Shown: in pieces, positions 53,546 to 62,547 of the stretch | Layout: every line of letters begins with the position of its first letter | How positions within the stretch are numbered: the stretch's first letter is position 1 | NCBI RefSeq assembly: GCF_002093115.1 | Contig: NZ_NAAD01000002.1 | Coordinates: 1-64,000 of the forward strand | Source: Geothermobacter hydrogeniphilus | Lineage (GTDB): Bacteria; Desulfobacterota; Desulfuromonadia; Desulfuromonadales; Geothermobacteraceae | Reading direction: 5' to 3' | Length of the DNA stretch: 64,000 nt | Made by a program: the position numbers and the translations under genes | The notes under the pieces: generated by a model | Told to the model about the DNA's origin: nothing | What the model saw: the letters and a program-made list of their open reading frames with translations, nothing else | Databases searched by the model: none

Positions 53546-53794
53546 GATGTCCACAGGGAAAGGCACCACGCTGTCCACCCGTATCTCCTCGCTGGGCTTG
53601 TACGGTCGCGGCCAGGAGGGAGCCTTCTTCTGTCGCTGTTTCGTTTCCGGGTGCTGCCCGTTTTCCGGACGCGGCAACGGTTTTTCGCTTACGGCTCCGG
53701 TCCGGGTCCCGGGTTTCGATCCTTTTTCTTCGGCCGAAGCAGAGAAGGGGGGCAGCAGGCACAGCAGCAACAATAGAGTGATAACGAATTTCAT
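53543..53794 (-). CDS. Small secreted protein of the vWA/ExbB operon
   Basis: An 83-residue protein: a signal peptide (1-20, cleavage after ASA), a Lys/Pro-rich linker and a hydrophobic C-terminal motif EEIRVDSVVPFPVDI. No family is recognised. The ATG overlaps the stop of the PEGA/FGE gene by 4 nt (ATGA). The stop codon lies in the inverted repeat of the MITE at 53381-53545, so the protein may be truncated or extended relative to relatives; the intact C-terminal strand argues against large loss. Confidence 0.7.
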   Translation of the reverse strand: MKFVITLLLLLCLLPPFSASAEEKGSKPGTRTGAVSEKPLPRPENGQHPETKQRQKKAPSWPRPYKPSEEIRVDSVVPFPVDI

Positions 53795-56187
53795 CGGGCG
53801 TACCTCACGAAACGGAAACCGATATCGTCCTCCGGCTTACGACTGTAGCGCCGATAACTGAAACGCAGCTCGGTAATGCCGGCATCACGCCAGCTCGACC
53901 CCCGAACCACGTGATGGGCTCCCGCCGCAGGACCCAGCGGGTCGACATCCCCCTTGGAAGGAGCGGTCGGCTGGACAGCATAATAGTCGTGGCACCATTC
54001 AGCGACATTGCCGCCAAGGTCCCGGAGTCCTGCCGGGTTGGCCGGAAAACTGCCGACCGGCGCGGTCAGGGGAAAATTGTCACGATAGTGATCCAGGACC
54101 ACCGGCAGCAGCGACCGGGCCGACGCATCGGCAAAATTCCCGGCAGGCGTGGTCGGCGGGTAACGTCCGCTCCAGGGGTAGCGGGCCGATTGCCGCCGAC
54201 CGGCCATCCTCGCCGCGTAGGCCCATTCCGCCTCACTGGGCAGCCGGTAGCCGATTCCCCGGGGTTGCACTGCACTCAGCCTGCCGTTTTCTTCCCGGTA
54301 ATACGGCGGGAGTCCGTCCTTTTTGCTGAGCCAGTTGAGAAAACGGGCGGCATCCTCCCAGCTGAGATTGACCACCGGATGGTCATCACCATCCAGGGAA
54401 CGGCCGCGGAACATCCCCGATTTATGATTGGCCATGAACCGGCGGAACTCCTGGTTGGTGACTTCCCGTACAGCAATGTAGAAGGGCCGTTTGAGCGTCA
54501 CCTGATGTTGTCGTTCGTTGGCGCGACGGCCGGCTTCACGGCGGGACGCACCCATCTGAAAGGGAGCGGGGCGAACCAGAACCAGCTCCTGTCCAAGGGC
54601 GGTTTTGATCCGGGACGACAGGGACGCGCCCGCGGTTCCGGAGGATGGCCCTTTTCTGCTGAGGGTGAGATCAAGCCGGCGGCTGTAGGCGGAGTTCGGG
54701 GTCACCTCGCGGGTGAGACTCCGGCAACCGGCGGCCCGCAGTTCCAGTTTGTGCGACCGGGTGGTCAGGCGGAAACGACCGACTGAGCGCTGCTGTTTTC
54801 GTCCGTCGATGAAGAGTTCGGCATCCGGCGGATCGGCGTTGATGAAGACAACACCGTATTCCGGTTCAAGCCGAATATCCAGAACCCGTTTCTCTGCCGC
54901 TTCGAACTGCATCCTGACGACGCGGCTCCGATAGCCGGCGGCTGTCAACCGCAGTTCGTGTTTCCGCCCGCTTTCCAGGGACAAAGTCAGCGGCGTCCGA
55001 CCGGCAAACCGGCCGTCAACCGCGACCGTCACGCTGTTCGGCACCGAGTTCAGGGACACGCTTGCGGGGGCGGGCTGCAGTCGATAAACGGGGGGAGCGA
55101 GATCCCGCCCGGCTTCAACAACAAGCGTGGCTTCAAGGGGGATGAACTGCTCCTCGGCGAACTCCAATTTCCGCTGTCCCTCGATCAATTCCAGTTCCAG
55201 CGGCGTCCGACCCCGTGGCCGACCGTCAACACGCACCATCGCCCCGGCGGGCTCGGTCCTGAGGCGGACCCTGGCCCAGGCCGGTTGCAGATCAACGCGC
55301 AGGTCCTGCCGCTTGCCGCCACCGGCGACCAGCAGCTTCTCCTCACGCAATCGGTAACGGGGATGTTCGAAACGCAGCAGGTGCTCACCCGGCGGAATCT
55401 CTATCCCCGGCAGAGGCGTCGTCCCGATCGGGGTTCCATCAACCCGCACCGTCACTCCGGGAGGATGGCTGACAACCCTCACCACCCCCGGCAGACGCTC
55501 CAGGGTGAACCGGTAACGACGGTCACGGCGGATCTCTATCGATTCATCCAGCGGCCGGTAGCCCTGTTTTTCAGCATGCAACCGATAACTGCCGGGGATC
55601 CCGAGATAGCCGACGCCAAACCGGACCACCGGCGGGAACCCGGAGATATCCAGGGACTCCGGCGTCGGGGTCACCTCGACCTGAAACGGCACCGCGGCCA
55701 GAACGAACAGGGCGACGGCCAGCAGTACCCCGAACAGGCCGGCCAGAACCGCCCGCAGTCGTCGCGGTGAGCGTCGGGCCGGTGTCGGTGGCGGGAGTGG
55801 AATTTCGACGGCCGTCCCCGCCCCGACCGACAGCGGCGGTGAAACCACGGGAGGATCCGTCGCGGACGCGTCGATTCGCGAAATCATAACCTGCAGTCGT
55901 TGCCCTGAGATCCGCCAATGAATCAACGACTCTCCGCAACGGCTGATATCGCCCGACTTCAGCCATACCGAAGCACGCAGCGGCTCATCATTATGAAAGA
56001 GTCCCGCCGCGGTTTTGACCGGCTGCAGGTAAAGATGGCCGTCGGACTCTCCCACCTGGGCGAGGACACCGGTGTCGCCCGGCAAGCGGATATCGGCATC
56101 CGGGCCGCTACCGACAACCAGCGGCAGCTCGGTCTCCGCCAGTTTCGGTTCCTGGTTCGGGGCATGAATTTCAATCAGACGGCTCAA
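53791..56187 (-). CDS. FHA-like / PEGA-repeat / FGE-sulfatase membrane protein
   Basis: A 798-residue protein. N-terminal domain 1-105 is FHA/YscD-like (GSGPDADIRLPGD). After a Pro-rich linker comes a membrane helix (about 148-168). From 170 to about 530 there are tandem PEGA repeats (SHPPGVTVRVDGTPIGTTPL, TEPAGAMVRVDGRPRGRTPL and later copies). The C-terminal domain (about 545-798) is FGE-sulfatase/SUMF1-like, with NVSWEDA-type motifs, LGGNVAEWCHDYY and RGSSW. The start is TTG with GAGGA, overlapping the TPR gene (TTGA). No sulfatase is nearby, so formylglycine formation is not implied. Confidence 0.85.
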   Translation of the reverse strand: MSRLIEIHAPNQEPKLAETELPLVVGSGPDADIRLPGDTGVLAQVGESDGHLYLQPVKTAAGLFHNDEPLRASVWLKSGDISRCGESLIHWRISGQRLQVMISRIDASATDPPVVSPPLSVGAGTAVEIPLPPPTPARRSPRRLRAVLAGLFGVLLAVALFVLAAVPFQVEVTPTPESLDISGFPPVVRFGVGYLGIPGSYRLHAEKQGYRPLDESIEIRRDRRYRFTLERLPGVVRVVSHPPGVTVRVDGTPIGTTPLPGIEIPPGEHLLRFEHPRYRLREEKLLVAGGGKRQDLRVDLQPAWARVRLRTEPAGAMVRVDGRPRGRTPLELELIEGQRKLEFAEEQFIPLEATLVVEAGRDLAPPVYRLQPAPASVSLNSVPNSVTVAVDGRFAGRTPLTLSLESGRKHELRLTAAGYRSRVVRMQFEAAEKRVLDIRLEPEYGVVFINADPPDAELFIDGRKQQRSVGRFRLTTRSHKLELRAAGCRSLTREVTPNSAYSRRLDLTLSRKGPSSGTAGASLSSRIKTALGQELVLVRPAPFQMGASRREAGRRANERQHQVTLKRPFYIAVREVTNQEFRRFMANHKSGMFRGRSLDGDDHPVVNLSWEDAARFLNWLSKKDGLPPYYREENGRLSAVQPRGIGYRLPSEAEWAYAARMAGRRQSARYPWSGRYPPTTPAGNFADASARSLLPVVLDHYRDNFPLTAPVGSFPANPAGLRDLGGNVAEWCHDYYAVQPTAPSKGDVDPLGPAAGAHHVVRGSSWRDAGITELRFSYRRYSRKPEDDIGFRFVRYAR

Positions 56188-57692
56188 ATCGGTTCCTCGC
56201 AGCGCAAGGTAAAATGTATCGGGCCGGAACCGGGGCGCACCTTCAGCACCCGGCGGACATCGCGATAACCGTCACGACTGCCGACCACCGTATAATCGCC
56301 GGTCCGCAACACCAGCCGCTGCCGTTGGAACCGCCCGAGACGACCGACATGATAGATAACGACCTCGGTCTTCCCGTCGGAGGTGAAGAGCACCTCGACC
56401 TCGGCCTCGGCCTCGTGGATCAGTTTTTTCAGCCCGGCCAGCTGTGTTTCCAGACGAGGCCCGGCAGGCGTGATTCGGGATGCCCTGTCCAGCAGTCGCC
56501 GGGCCGCCGCCAGGGGGCCTTCTTCAAACAGACGATCAGGAACGGCCAGTGTCTGTGCCAGCTGCCGGTCCAGTTCAACCCGCCTGCCGGTCCTCTCCCG
56601 GCAGGCATTGGCAAAGGCGGCGGCCGGGTCGAGTTGCAGAGCCCGGTCGCAGGTTTTCAGGGCTGCTTCCCATTCTTCCTTCTCTTCATGGGCGGCCGCC
56701 TCCCGCCGCAACTGCTGCAACCGCGCCCCCAGCCGCGCCTGCGTCAGCTGCCGCCGAAGATCAGTGACGGTCGCGTCATGCGGCTTCAGCCTCTCAGCCC
56801 GCGCCAGGGCCTTGCCGGCTGCGGCAAAACGGTCTTCGGCCAGGGCCTTGAGAGCCCGGCTCACAAGCTGCTGAAACTGCTCTTCAACCAGGGCCGCCTC
56901 GACCCGCGACAATCCTTCCCGGGCCGGAACAAAGCGGGCATCAAGGGCCAGTGCCGCAGTGTACGCATCACGGGCCTCCCGGAGACTGCCGGCGGTCTCC
57001 TGTCTCCGGGCGGCAGCGGTCAGCTTCAACACTTCCGGCAACTGTCGTGCCCGCTGCAACCCGTCCCGGGCCACGGCATTCTCCGGATCGAGGCTCAGCA
57101 CCCGACGGAAAGCGTTGTCGGCCGTTTCAGCATCCCCTCCCTCCAGGGCCCGCGTTCCACGTTCGAGAGCTGCTGTCAGAAGCTGTGGTTTATCTTTCAG
57201 CAGGGCATCCAGCCGGGCTGTCGCCGCGCGGCATTGCTTCCGGGCGCCCACCCACTGCCGGTCACCGGCCAGACGTTCACATTCGGCGGCCGCTGCGACC
57301 GCCGCGCGATAGGTTGCCCCGCCCCAGGAGGAGACATCCTCGGCTTCGGCGGCCGCCTGTCTGGCCAGCCACGACTGCAGCAGCCGCTCCGTCTCAGGAT
57401 CCTTTCCTACGGCATCTTCCTGCCCCGCAGGTGTCCCGGGAGCAACAACCGGCGTCTCGGAAACAGAACCGGACACTGGCGGTTCAGGCGCTTCTGGCGA
57501 CTCTTGCAGCCGCGGCCAGAACAGAACCAGCAGGACACCGAGCAGCAGCACCACACCCAGCCCCAGGACCAGCCGTCCCCCCGACCCGGCGGAACGCCCC
57601 CCTCCCTGCTCCGCTCCCGCAGGCGGAGCAGGTTCGACGGGCGGTGTCGGGCGCGCCCGCTCTCTGTCAGGGTTTGAATTCTCCATCACCAT
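56184..57692 (-). CDS. Membrane-anchored TPR-like protein with PEGA-like C-terminus
   Basis: A protein of about 502 residues: a Pro/Gly-rich N-terminus, one membrane helix (about 40-58), a Pro/Glu linker, then an Ala/Leu/Arg-rich helical repeat region (about 100-420) of TPR type (for example GDAETADNAFRRVLSLDPEN and EEWEAALKTCDRALQLDPAA). The last 75 residues form a beta-rich PEGA-like domain (RLVLRTGDYTVVGSRDGY). The start may be ATG 57692 or ATG 57686; both lie within the end of the lipoprotein gene. It is coupled by a 4-nt overlap to the FHA/PEGA/FGE gene. Confidence 0.8.
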   Translation of the reverse strand: MVMENSNPDRERARPTPPVEPAPPAGAEQGGGRSAGSGGRLVLGLGVVLLLGVLLVLFWPRLQESPEAPEPPVSGSVSETPVVAPGTPAGQEDAVGKDPETERLLQSWLARQAAAEAEDVSSWGGATYRAAVAAAAECERLAGDRQWVGARKQCRAATARLDALLKDKPQLLTAALERGTRALEGGDAETADNAFRRVLSLDPENAVARDGLQRARQLPEVLKLTAAARRQETAGSLREARDAYTAALALDARFVPAREGLSRVEAALVEEQFQQLVSRALKALAEDRFAAAGKALARAERLKPHDATVTDLRRQLTQARLGARLQQLRREAAAHEEKEEWEAALKTCDRALQLDPAAAFANACRERTGRRVELDRQLAQTLAVPDRLFEEGPLAAARRLLDRASRITPAGPRLETQLAGLKKLIHEAEAEVEVLFTSDGKTEVVIYHVGRLGRFQRQRLVLRTGDYTVVGSRDGYRDVRRVLKVRPGSGPIHFTLRCEEPI

Positions 57693-58932
57693 TCCGGACA
57701 GCTTTCTCCGTTGCTTGAGGACCTGGTTTTTCCCTGTCGGCATCGCTGGTTACCGGCAGGCCGGTTTCCGATCCATAGATCGTCCGCAGCAGGGAGCGCC
57801 ATTGGGCGTACTGCTCTTCCGCGGAACCGGTCAACCGAACGGTTTCACCTTCCACCTCCACCACCAGCGGTTCCGCCTCGGCGGAAAAAGACGTACTTAA
57901 TTCCGCGATGGCGTCACGGTGAATAATCGTATCCTTGCTGCGTTGAAAACCGCTGTAAACAGCGGCCGCGCCGCCCATGATCATGACATCCGGCAGCGAT
58001 GAATTCCCCAGGCTGTTGTCCCTGGTGCTGAGCAGCACCCCACCGGCGATGGCGGCAATGCCGAGCAGTTTTCGGGTCAGGGCTTCCTTTTCCACCTCGC
58101 GCATGGCCGCAACCTCCTTGCCGTGTTCCAGGCGCCAATCGGCATAGGGCTGCCAGAGATCGCGGTAATAGGCATCATAATAGTCGTTGATGGTATCGAC
58201 CAGCATGGCGTCCCGCCCCAGAACGGCCCGAATCCGACGCAACATGGGGTCGTCCGCGGCCGGCAGGCGGCGAATCCGGTAGAGTCCTTCGCCATCTTGT
58301 TCAAGATCGCCGGCAAAGGCATCGGGAGCCATTTCAGCGGCAAAACGAAGTTCGGCAACCCGGCGGATATTCTGCAATTCTTCAGCTGTCAGATGATTGC
58401 GGTAGACCACCAGGTCATTGGCGATGGTCGTGTAGGTATCCTGGAAAGCGTCCTTCTTTTCCGGCACAATACCGGCATAATCCGCCGGTCTGACATTTTC
58501 CGAATAGGTCTTTTCAAACCACTGCACACCGCGGGCATCCGTGGCCCGAATCTTGAGCGCCAGGTGCTCACCGTCGGAGTAGCGGATGGTTCCCTCCACC
58601 CGGACATCAGCGTTTCCCTCACCGGGGACAACCCTGACCGCACCCCAATAACCGCTGCGCTGCATGGTGTACTTGAGATGGACCGGCATGAACCGCTCTT
58701 CCGCCCGACGGATCTCCTCGGACAGGCCGAGCCGGGTTTTCTCCTTTTCACTCAGTTCGGCGGAATCGAATACCGAGATCGTCACGTCAAGCAGTTCGCT
58801 GTCGGCCAATTCGGCGGCCGCCATCATCGGCCGGGCCCGGTCCGGTACATTCCCCATGCCGGACGCGCAGCCACCCAGCAGCAGCACGGCAATCCCCAGG
58901 ATCAGCCAGATGGAGAGCCGGGGGCTAGTCAC
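57667..58932 (-). CDS. Lipoprotein of the vWA/ExbB operon, unknown family
   Basis: A 421-residue protein with a lipobox LLGGCAS (Cys22). Residues 45-165 resemble a beta-sandwich of LpoB/CsgG-like style (LDVTISVFDSAE and DVRVEGTIRYSDGEHLALKI). The middle (about 195-275) is helical and charged. A hydrophobic stretch (about 285-330, GIAAIAGGVLL and VMIMGGAAAVYSG) is unusual in a periplasmic lipoprotein. No enzymatic motif was recognised. The GTG start overlaps the preceding gene by 8 nt; SD is GGGGTG. Confidence 0.75.
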   Translation of the reverse strand: MTSPRLSIWLILGIAVLLLGGCASGMGNVPDRARPMMAAAELADSELLDVTISVFDSAELSEKEKTRLGLSEEIRRAEERFMPVHLKYTMQRSGYWGAVRVVPGEGNADVRVEGTIRYSDGEHLALKIRATDARGVQWFEKTYSENVRPADYAGIVPEKKDAFQDTYTTIANDLVVYRNHLTAEELQNIRRVAELRFAAEMAPDAFAGDLEQDGEGLYRIRRLPAADDPMLRRIRAVLGRDAMLVDTINDYYDAYYRDLWQPYADWRLEHGKEVAAMREVEKEALTRKLLGIAAIAGGVLLSTRDNSLGNSSLPDVMIMGGAAAVYSGFQRSKDTIIHRDAIAELSTSFSAEAEPLVVEVEGETVRLTGSAEEQYAQWRSLLRTIYGSETGLPVTSDADREKPGPQATEKAVRNGDGEFKP

Positions 58933-59794
58933 TTTTCACCCCGCCTTTGTATTTCCAGTACTCTTCCCAGAGTTTCCGCTGCAATTCCGGGTCAGGCTCC
59001 TTCTGCGCCGCTTCGCGCAGCTGGCGGGCGACAATGTCGTCATCCTCCGGCGGGGGCAGTTTTCTTCCACCGCCGAAACCGGGTTGACCGGGACTCGCAA
59101 CGGGGCCCTGACGCTCAGCGGATGCGTTTTCCGCGGCTTTTGCCGTCCGTCTCCCGCTGGCAGAGGTGACATCAGCTCCACCGGCACCCTCCTGCCGTTC
59201 ACTCACAGAAGCTGTCGTCTGTCCCTCTCCGGCAGCTTGCTGACCGGTCGAATCGGCAGCGGACCGACTCCCACCGGCCCCACCACTCTCCCTCCGTTTC
59301 GGCGTTCGGGTGGCGATTTTCGCCTCTTCCTTCGCCAGCATCTCATCGAACTCTCCCAACGCCTCAAGCAGTTTGTCATCGAGTCGCGCGGTGCGCTCGG
59401 CACGGGTCAACGCCGGAGCTGAAGCGGAGGGCGTGTCCGTTCCGACAGGTCGTCCCCCGTAACGAGTCGCGGCCGGGCATGGCAATCGTTCCAGTTCCGT
59501 CAATGCCCCCGCCAGATAAAGCTGCCTGCAGTAACTGCTGATCCGGGTATTCAGGTAGGCGGTAAAATCAAGAGAATCCATCCGTTCGGAGCTGGTGGGA
59601 GGGAGTGTGGCAAGCGCCTCAACGACCGTTTTCCGGGCACTGTCAAGGGCCAGAACACTGCTCACGATCGACGCGACCCGGTCCTCCGCGGCAGCCTGGC
59701 CGACAGGCTGCAACCAGGGGACCGGCAACAGCAACAGGGCGAAACCGCAGAACAGCAACCGGGCCCTGTTCAGGATGACAGCATTTCGTTTCAT
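58925..59794 (-). CDS. Secreted protein heading the vWA/ExbB operon, unknown family
   Basis: A 289-residue protein: a basic N-terminus with a signal peptide (about 8-36, AAA-ED junction), a helical domain with two Cys (about 89 and 106), a disordered Ser/Thr/Gly-rich stretch (about 165-245) and a conserved-looking C-terminal segment DDDIVARQLREAAQKEPDPE followed by an aromatic WEEYWKYK. It is the first gene of the block; GGAGCGGAG precedes the ATG. The terminal motif looks like a docking peptide (inference). Confidence 0.7.
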   Translation of the reverse strand: MKRNAVILNRARLLFCGFALLLLPVPWLQPVGQAAAEDRVASIVSSVLALDSARKTVVEALATLPPTSSERMDSLDFTAYLNTRISSYCRQLYLAGALTELERLPCPAATRYGGRPVGTDTPSASAPALTRAERTARLDDKLLEALGEFDEMLAKEEAKIATRTPKRRESGGAGGSRSAADSTGQQAAGEGQTTASVSERQEGAGGADVTSASGRRTAKAAENASAERQGPVASPGQPGFGGGRKLPPPEDDDIVARQLREAAQKEPDPELQRKLWEEYWKYKGGVKSD

Positions 59795-59926
59795 CTCCGC
59801 TCCACTCTCCCGTTCAGGTCACAGTATACCCGAAGCGGCGATGAAATGAGGATAAAAATGAGTGCAAGTTACCGAACTGAAAAGGTTTCGGTGAAAACCA
59901 GGTGGTCAGTAAAAAAGCCGGATTCA

Positions 59927-59997
59927 GGGTGCCGGAAGGTACGTCGCTGACGCGGGAGAAGGACAACGCCGCAGATGGACGTTTTTCATCAGCCTGT
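59927..59997. repeat. Palindromic element, right half only (copy F)
   Basis: Right half of the element: centre GCCGGAAGGTACGTCG through the terminal repeat ending AGCCTGT (complement ACAGGCT). The left arm is missing. It supplies the TGA stop codon of the REC-winged-helix regulator on the minus strand. Confidence 0.75.
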
Positions 59998-60642
59998 CAG
60001 ATGCTTGATGATGACATTCAGGCATTGATTCACCTTTTCGCCCTCGGCGCTGAGGCCATAATATTTCTGTCCGTCCTGATCGACAAGACCGTTTTCCTTG
60101 AGAACCTTCAGGTGAAAATTGACCTTGGTATGATCGTCGATGCCCAGCTCACGGGTCAGATCCATGAACCGGCGGTGGCCGCCTTTTTCTCCCAGCAGCA
60201 TCAGGATCTTCCGGCGCAGGGGATTGGCCAGGGCGTTGAAGGTGCTGTCGGTATCGAGAACCGTCTTGCAGGCCTTGAACCTGGCTTCTTCCAGAACTCT
60301 TCTGATCGTCGACACCAGCACCGTGGTCCGAAACGGCTTGGTCAGGTAGTCGGCAGCACCACGACGCATCGCCTGAACGGCATTTTCCACCGTGGAAAAC
60401 GCCGTAATCATCACCACCCGGATATGCGGCTTCTGCTGCTGGATCAAAAGCAGCGCTTCCAGACCGCTGAGGCCGGGCATGACCATATCCAGCAGGACCA
60501 GGTCAAAATCCCTGCTCTTTACAAGCTCAACTGCCGCACGACCGTCCGCAGCGGCAGTTACGGCGAATCCCTCATCGTTAAGAACCTCGCTGAGATTTTC
60601 GCGCAACTCCCGGTCATCATCGACGATAAGGATACTTTGCAT
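59989..60642 (-). CDS. Response regulator with ArsR-like winged-helix output
   Basis: A 217-residue protein: receiver domain (1-120, DDD at 8-10, phospho-acceptor Asp52 in LVLLDMVMPG, Lys in LTKPF) joined to a C-terminal winged helix (about 140-215) of ArsR/HTH_20 style (FNALANPLRRKILMLLGEKG and HLKVLKENGLVDQDGQKYYGL). This output type is unusual next to a receiver. The ATG at 60642 has AGGA upstream and is preferred over a TTG 11 codons earlier. It is 99 bp downstream of its likely kinase partner. The last residues LTG and the stop lie in the repeat edge. Confidence 0.85.
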   Translation of the reverse strand: MQSILIVDDDRELRENLSEVLNDEGFAVTAAADGRAAVELVKSRDFDLVLLDMVMPGLSGLEALLLIQQQKPHIRVVMITAFSTVENAVQAMRRGAADYLTKPFRTTVLVSTIRRVLEEARFKACKTVLDTDSTFNALANPLRRKILMLLGEKGGHRRFMDLTRELGIDDHTKVNFHLKVLKENGLVDQDGQKYYGLSAEGEKVNQCLNVIIKHLTG

Positions 60643-60741
60643 AGCGTCAATTATCCTGATTTCGCAAGAAAGCAAAAGAGTGGTCGGCTAAGCAAAAAAC
60701 ATCAGCAGCAACGCTGCTGCAGGTGAGTTTGGACAACGCTA

Positions 60742-62139
60742 TCATTCTTCCCCACAGGGGAACTGCAGGCGAACCGTCGTCCCCTCGCCTTCCCTGCTGC
60801 TGATGAGGACTTCGCCGCCATGCAGTTCCATGATGCCGAAACAGATGGCGAGGCCAAGTCCGGTTCCCTTGCCGATCTCCTTGGTGGTGAAAAAGGGATC
60901 CATAACGAAATTGAGATCTTTTTCACTGATACCTGAACCCTGATCTTCAATGGTGCAGACGACCATGCCCTGTTCAACCCGGGTTCTTACCTTTATCCCG
61001 CCACCCGGTTCAGAAGCCTCCATGGCATTCATCAGCAGGTTTAGCAGGACCTCTTCTATCTTCCAGGGGACGCCCTGAATTTTCGGGATCTCCCCCGGTT
61101 CAAATTCAAAATCGTACAGATCCTGGCGGCTGCCGATCAATTGAAAGGTTTTGTGGACAACTTCATTCAAGGAAAAGGCGACAAATTCCGTTTCCCGGTT
61201 GTGGGAAAAGAACAGCAGTTCACCGGCAATTTTCGCCGCCCTTTCAAGGTTACGCTTAATCGCGTCAATCCTGGTTTGACGGGTCGTATCGAACCGGCCC
61301 TCCCGGTTCAGGTCTTTCTCCAGCATCTCGACATTCAACAGAACCTTAGCCAGCGGATTGTTGATTTCGTGGGCAATGCCGGCGGAGAGCTTCCCCAATG
61401 CCACCAGTTTTTCGCTCTGGGTGAAGCGCTTCAACTGAGCCTGAATCTTGGCTCTTCGTTCAACATCGAAAATCTGCAGGGCACGGGTGATACCGAATAA
61501 AATCAGCAATGCCGCGCAGGCACGAAAAAATTCTATCGGAACCCCGCCAAGATTCCACCCGGACGGGAAGATTCCGGTAAAGAAGCCATACAGCAGAATC
61601 GCGTATCCAGCGTAGGCCAGGTTCTTCGCCCCCCGACGGCTCAGAGATTCAACCGAAGAACTGTATTTAATCAGACCGACCCCGGAAAGAACGGCACCGG
61701 GAAAACCGATGAAGTTGCGCAGGTAGAGATCAAAATGAGCGTAACCGCGTTGGAAATACCCGATCACGATGGGGCCGAGACCGACCATGGCCACCAGAAA
61801 AACGATGAGCATCCAAAGCTTCCTGCTGCGGGAGTTCCACAGCAGCAGTTCCAGACCGAACCAGAACAGCAGTCCGAAGGAGCCGCCCAGCAGCAGAATG
61901 CGGCCGGACAGCAGGTAGGCGGACATGGGGCCCTGAATGAAATCAGGATTTTCCCTTATGAACAGCTCGAACCATTCATTCAGACCGTGCAGATAGGCAA
62001 ACAGGGCGAAGACCCAGAAGAATTCGGCCACCTTGAGGTCGCTGGCGCGCAGATTTCTTGACGTGATGCTGGCACCGATCATGAAGAAGACCAGTCCATA
62101 AAACAGGTAGAGAATAAAATAACCTGCCTCGGCATTCAT
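60742..62139 (-). CDS. Membrane sensor histidine kinase with multi-helix sensor
   Basis: A 465-residue kinase. Residues 1-225 contain six to seven hydrophobic helices (for example 7-25, 38-55, 72-92 and 106-125), so sensing is probably intramembrane. HisKA contains SAGIAHEINNPLAKVLL (His about 256), and the HATPase domain has NLLMNAMEAS, DQGSGISEKD and [15 protein letters not shown] precedes the ATG. It is upstream of the REC-winged-helix regulator in the same direction, forming a two-component pair. Confidence 0.88.
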   Translation of the reverse strand: MNAEAGYFILYLFYGLVFFMIGASITSRNLRASDLKVAEFFWVFALFAYLHGLNEWFELFIRENPDFIQGPMSAYLLSGRILLLGGSFGLLFWFGLELLLWNSRSRKLWMLIVFLVAMVGLGPIVIGYFQRGYAHFDLYLRNFIGFPGAVLSGVGLIKYSSSVESLSRRGAKNLAYAGYAILLYGFFTGIFPSGWNLGGVPIEFFRACAALLILFGITRALQIFDVERRAKIQAQLKRFTQSEKLVALGKLSAGIAHEINNPLAKVLLNVEMLEKDLNREGRFDTTRQTRIDAIKRNLERAAKIAGELLFFSHNRETEFVAFSLNEVVHKTFQLIGSRQDLYDFEFEPGEIPKIQGVPWKIEEVLLNLLMNAMEASEPGGGIKVRTRVEQGMVVCTIEDQGSGISEKDLNFVMDPFFTTKEIGKGTGLGLAICFGIMELHGGEVLISSREGEGTTVRLQFPCGEE

Positions 62140-62480
62140 GAGCCGGATACTCCCGTTGGTTGAGCATAAACATGTTCCGAACTTGTAAACCTTTCAAATT
62201 CTTATAACAATGCCTACACCGAATGTCACGCCTTGCCGGCAAACCTCGCCAACAACATCTTAGGTGTCGACATGGACCGGGATCATCAGCGATTCATCTG
62301 TAAACACCTGAATCATTGAGCCCCTTGTCGACGGATAGCACAAGTCATTGTCCTGCCTGAGCTTTCCAAAAATCACCAGCGAACCTATGGGTGCGCTACA
62401 GATTTTTGAAAAACCTGTTCAGAACACGCACTTGCACTCTCCATCCAACAGTAACTCACGGATTCAGGTAAACAGAAAAA
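62140..62480. other. Intergenic region upstream of the kinase gene
   Basis: About 340 bp without a supported gene, AT-richer than its surroundings. It should contain the promoter of the kinase gene on the minus strand, but I saw no clear consensus. No strong repeat or palindrome apart from the terminator that follows. Confidence 0.4.
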
Positions 62481-62509
62481 TAGCGTTCCCGGAAATTCCG
62501 GGAACGCTA
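62481..62509 (-). terminator. Intrinsic terminator after the multihaem cytochrome gene
   Basis: TAGCGTTCCCGGAA and its exact complement around a single A, a 14-bp palindrome. Read on the minus strand it is followed by five T (62476-62480). It lies 38 bp beyond the cytochrome stop codon. Confidence 0.85.
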
Positions 62510-62547
62510 CTCGTTTTCATTGAAGGTTCAGAACTCCGTCAACCACA

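Noticed and set aside
53791-56187. Sulfatase-activating FGE enzyme
   Set aside because: The C-terminal domain is of the broad FGE-sulfatase family, but there is no sulfatase gene nearby and the domain follows FHA-like and PEGA parts, so the specific activity is not supported.
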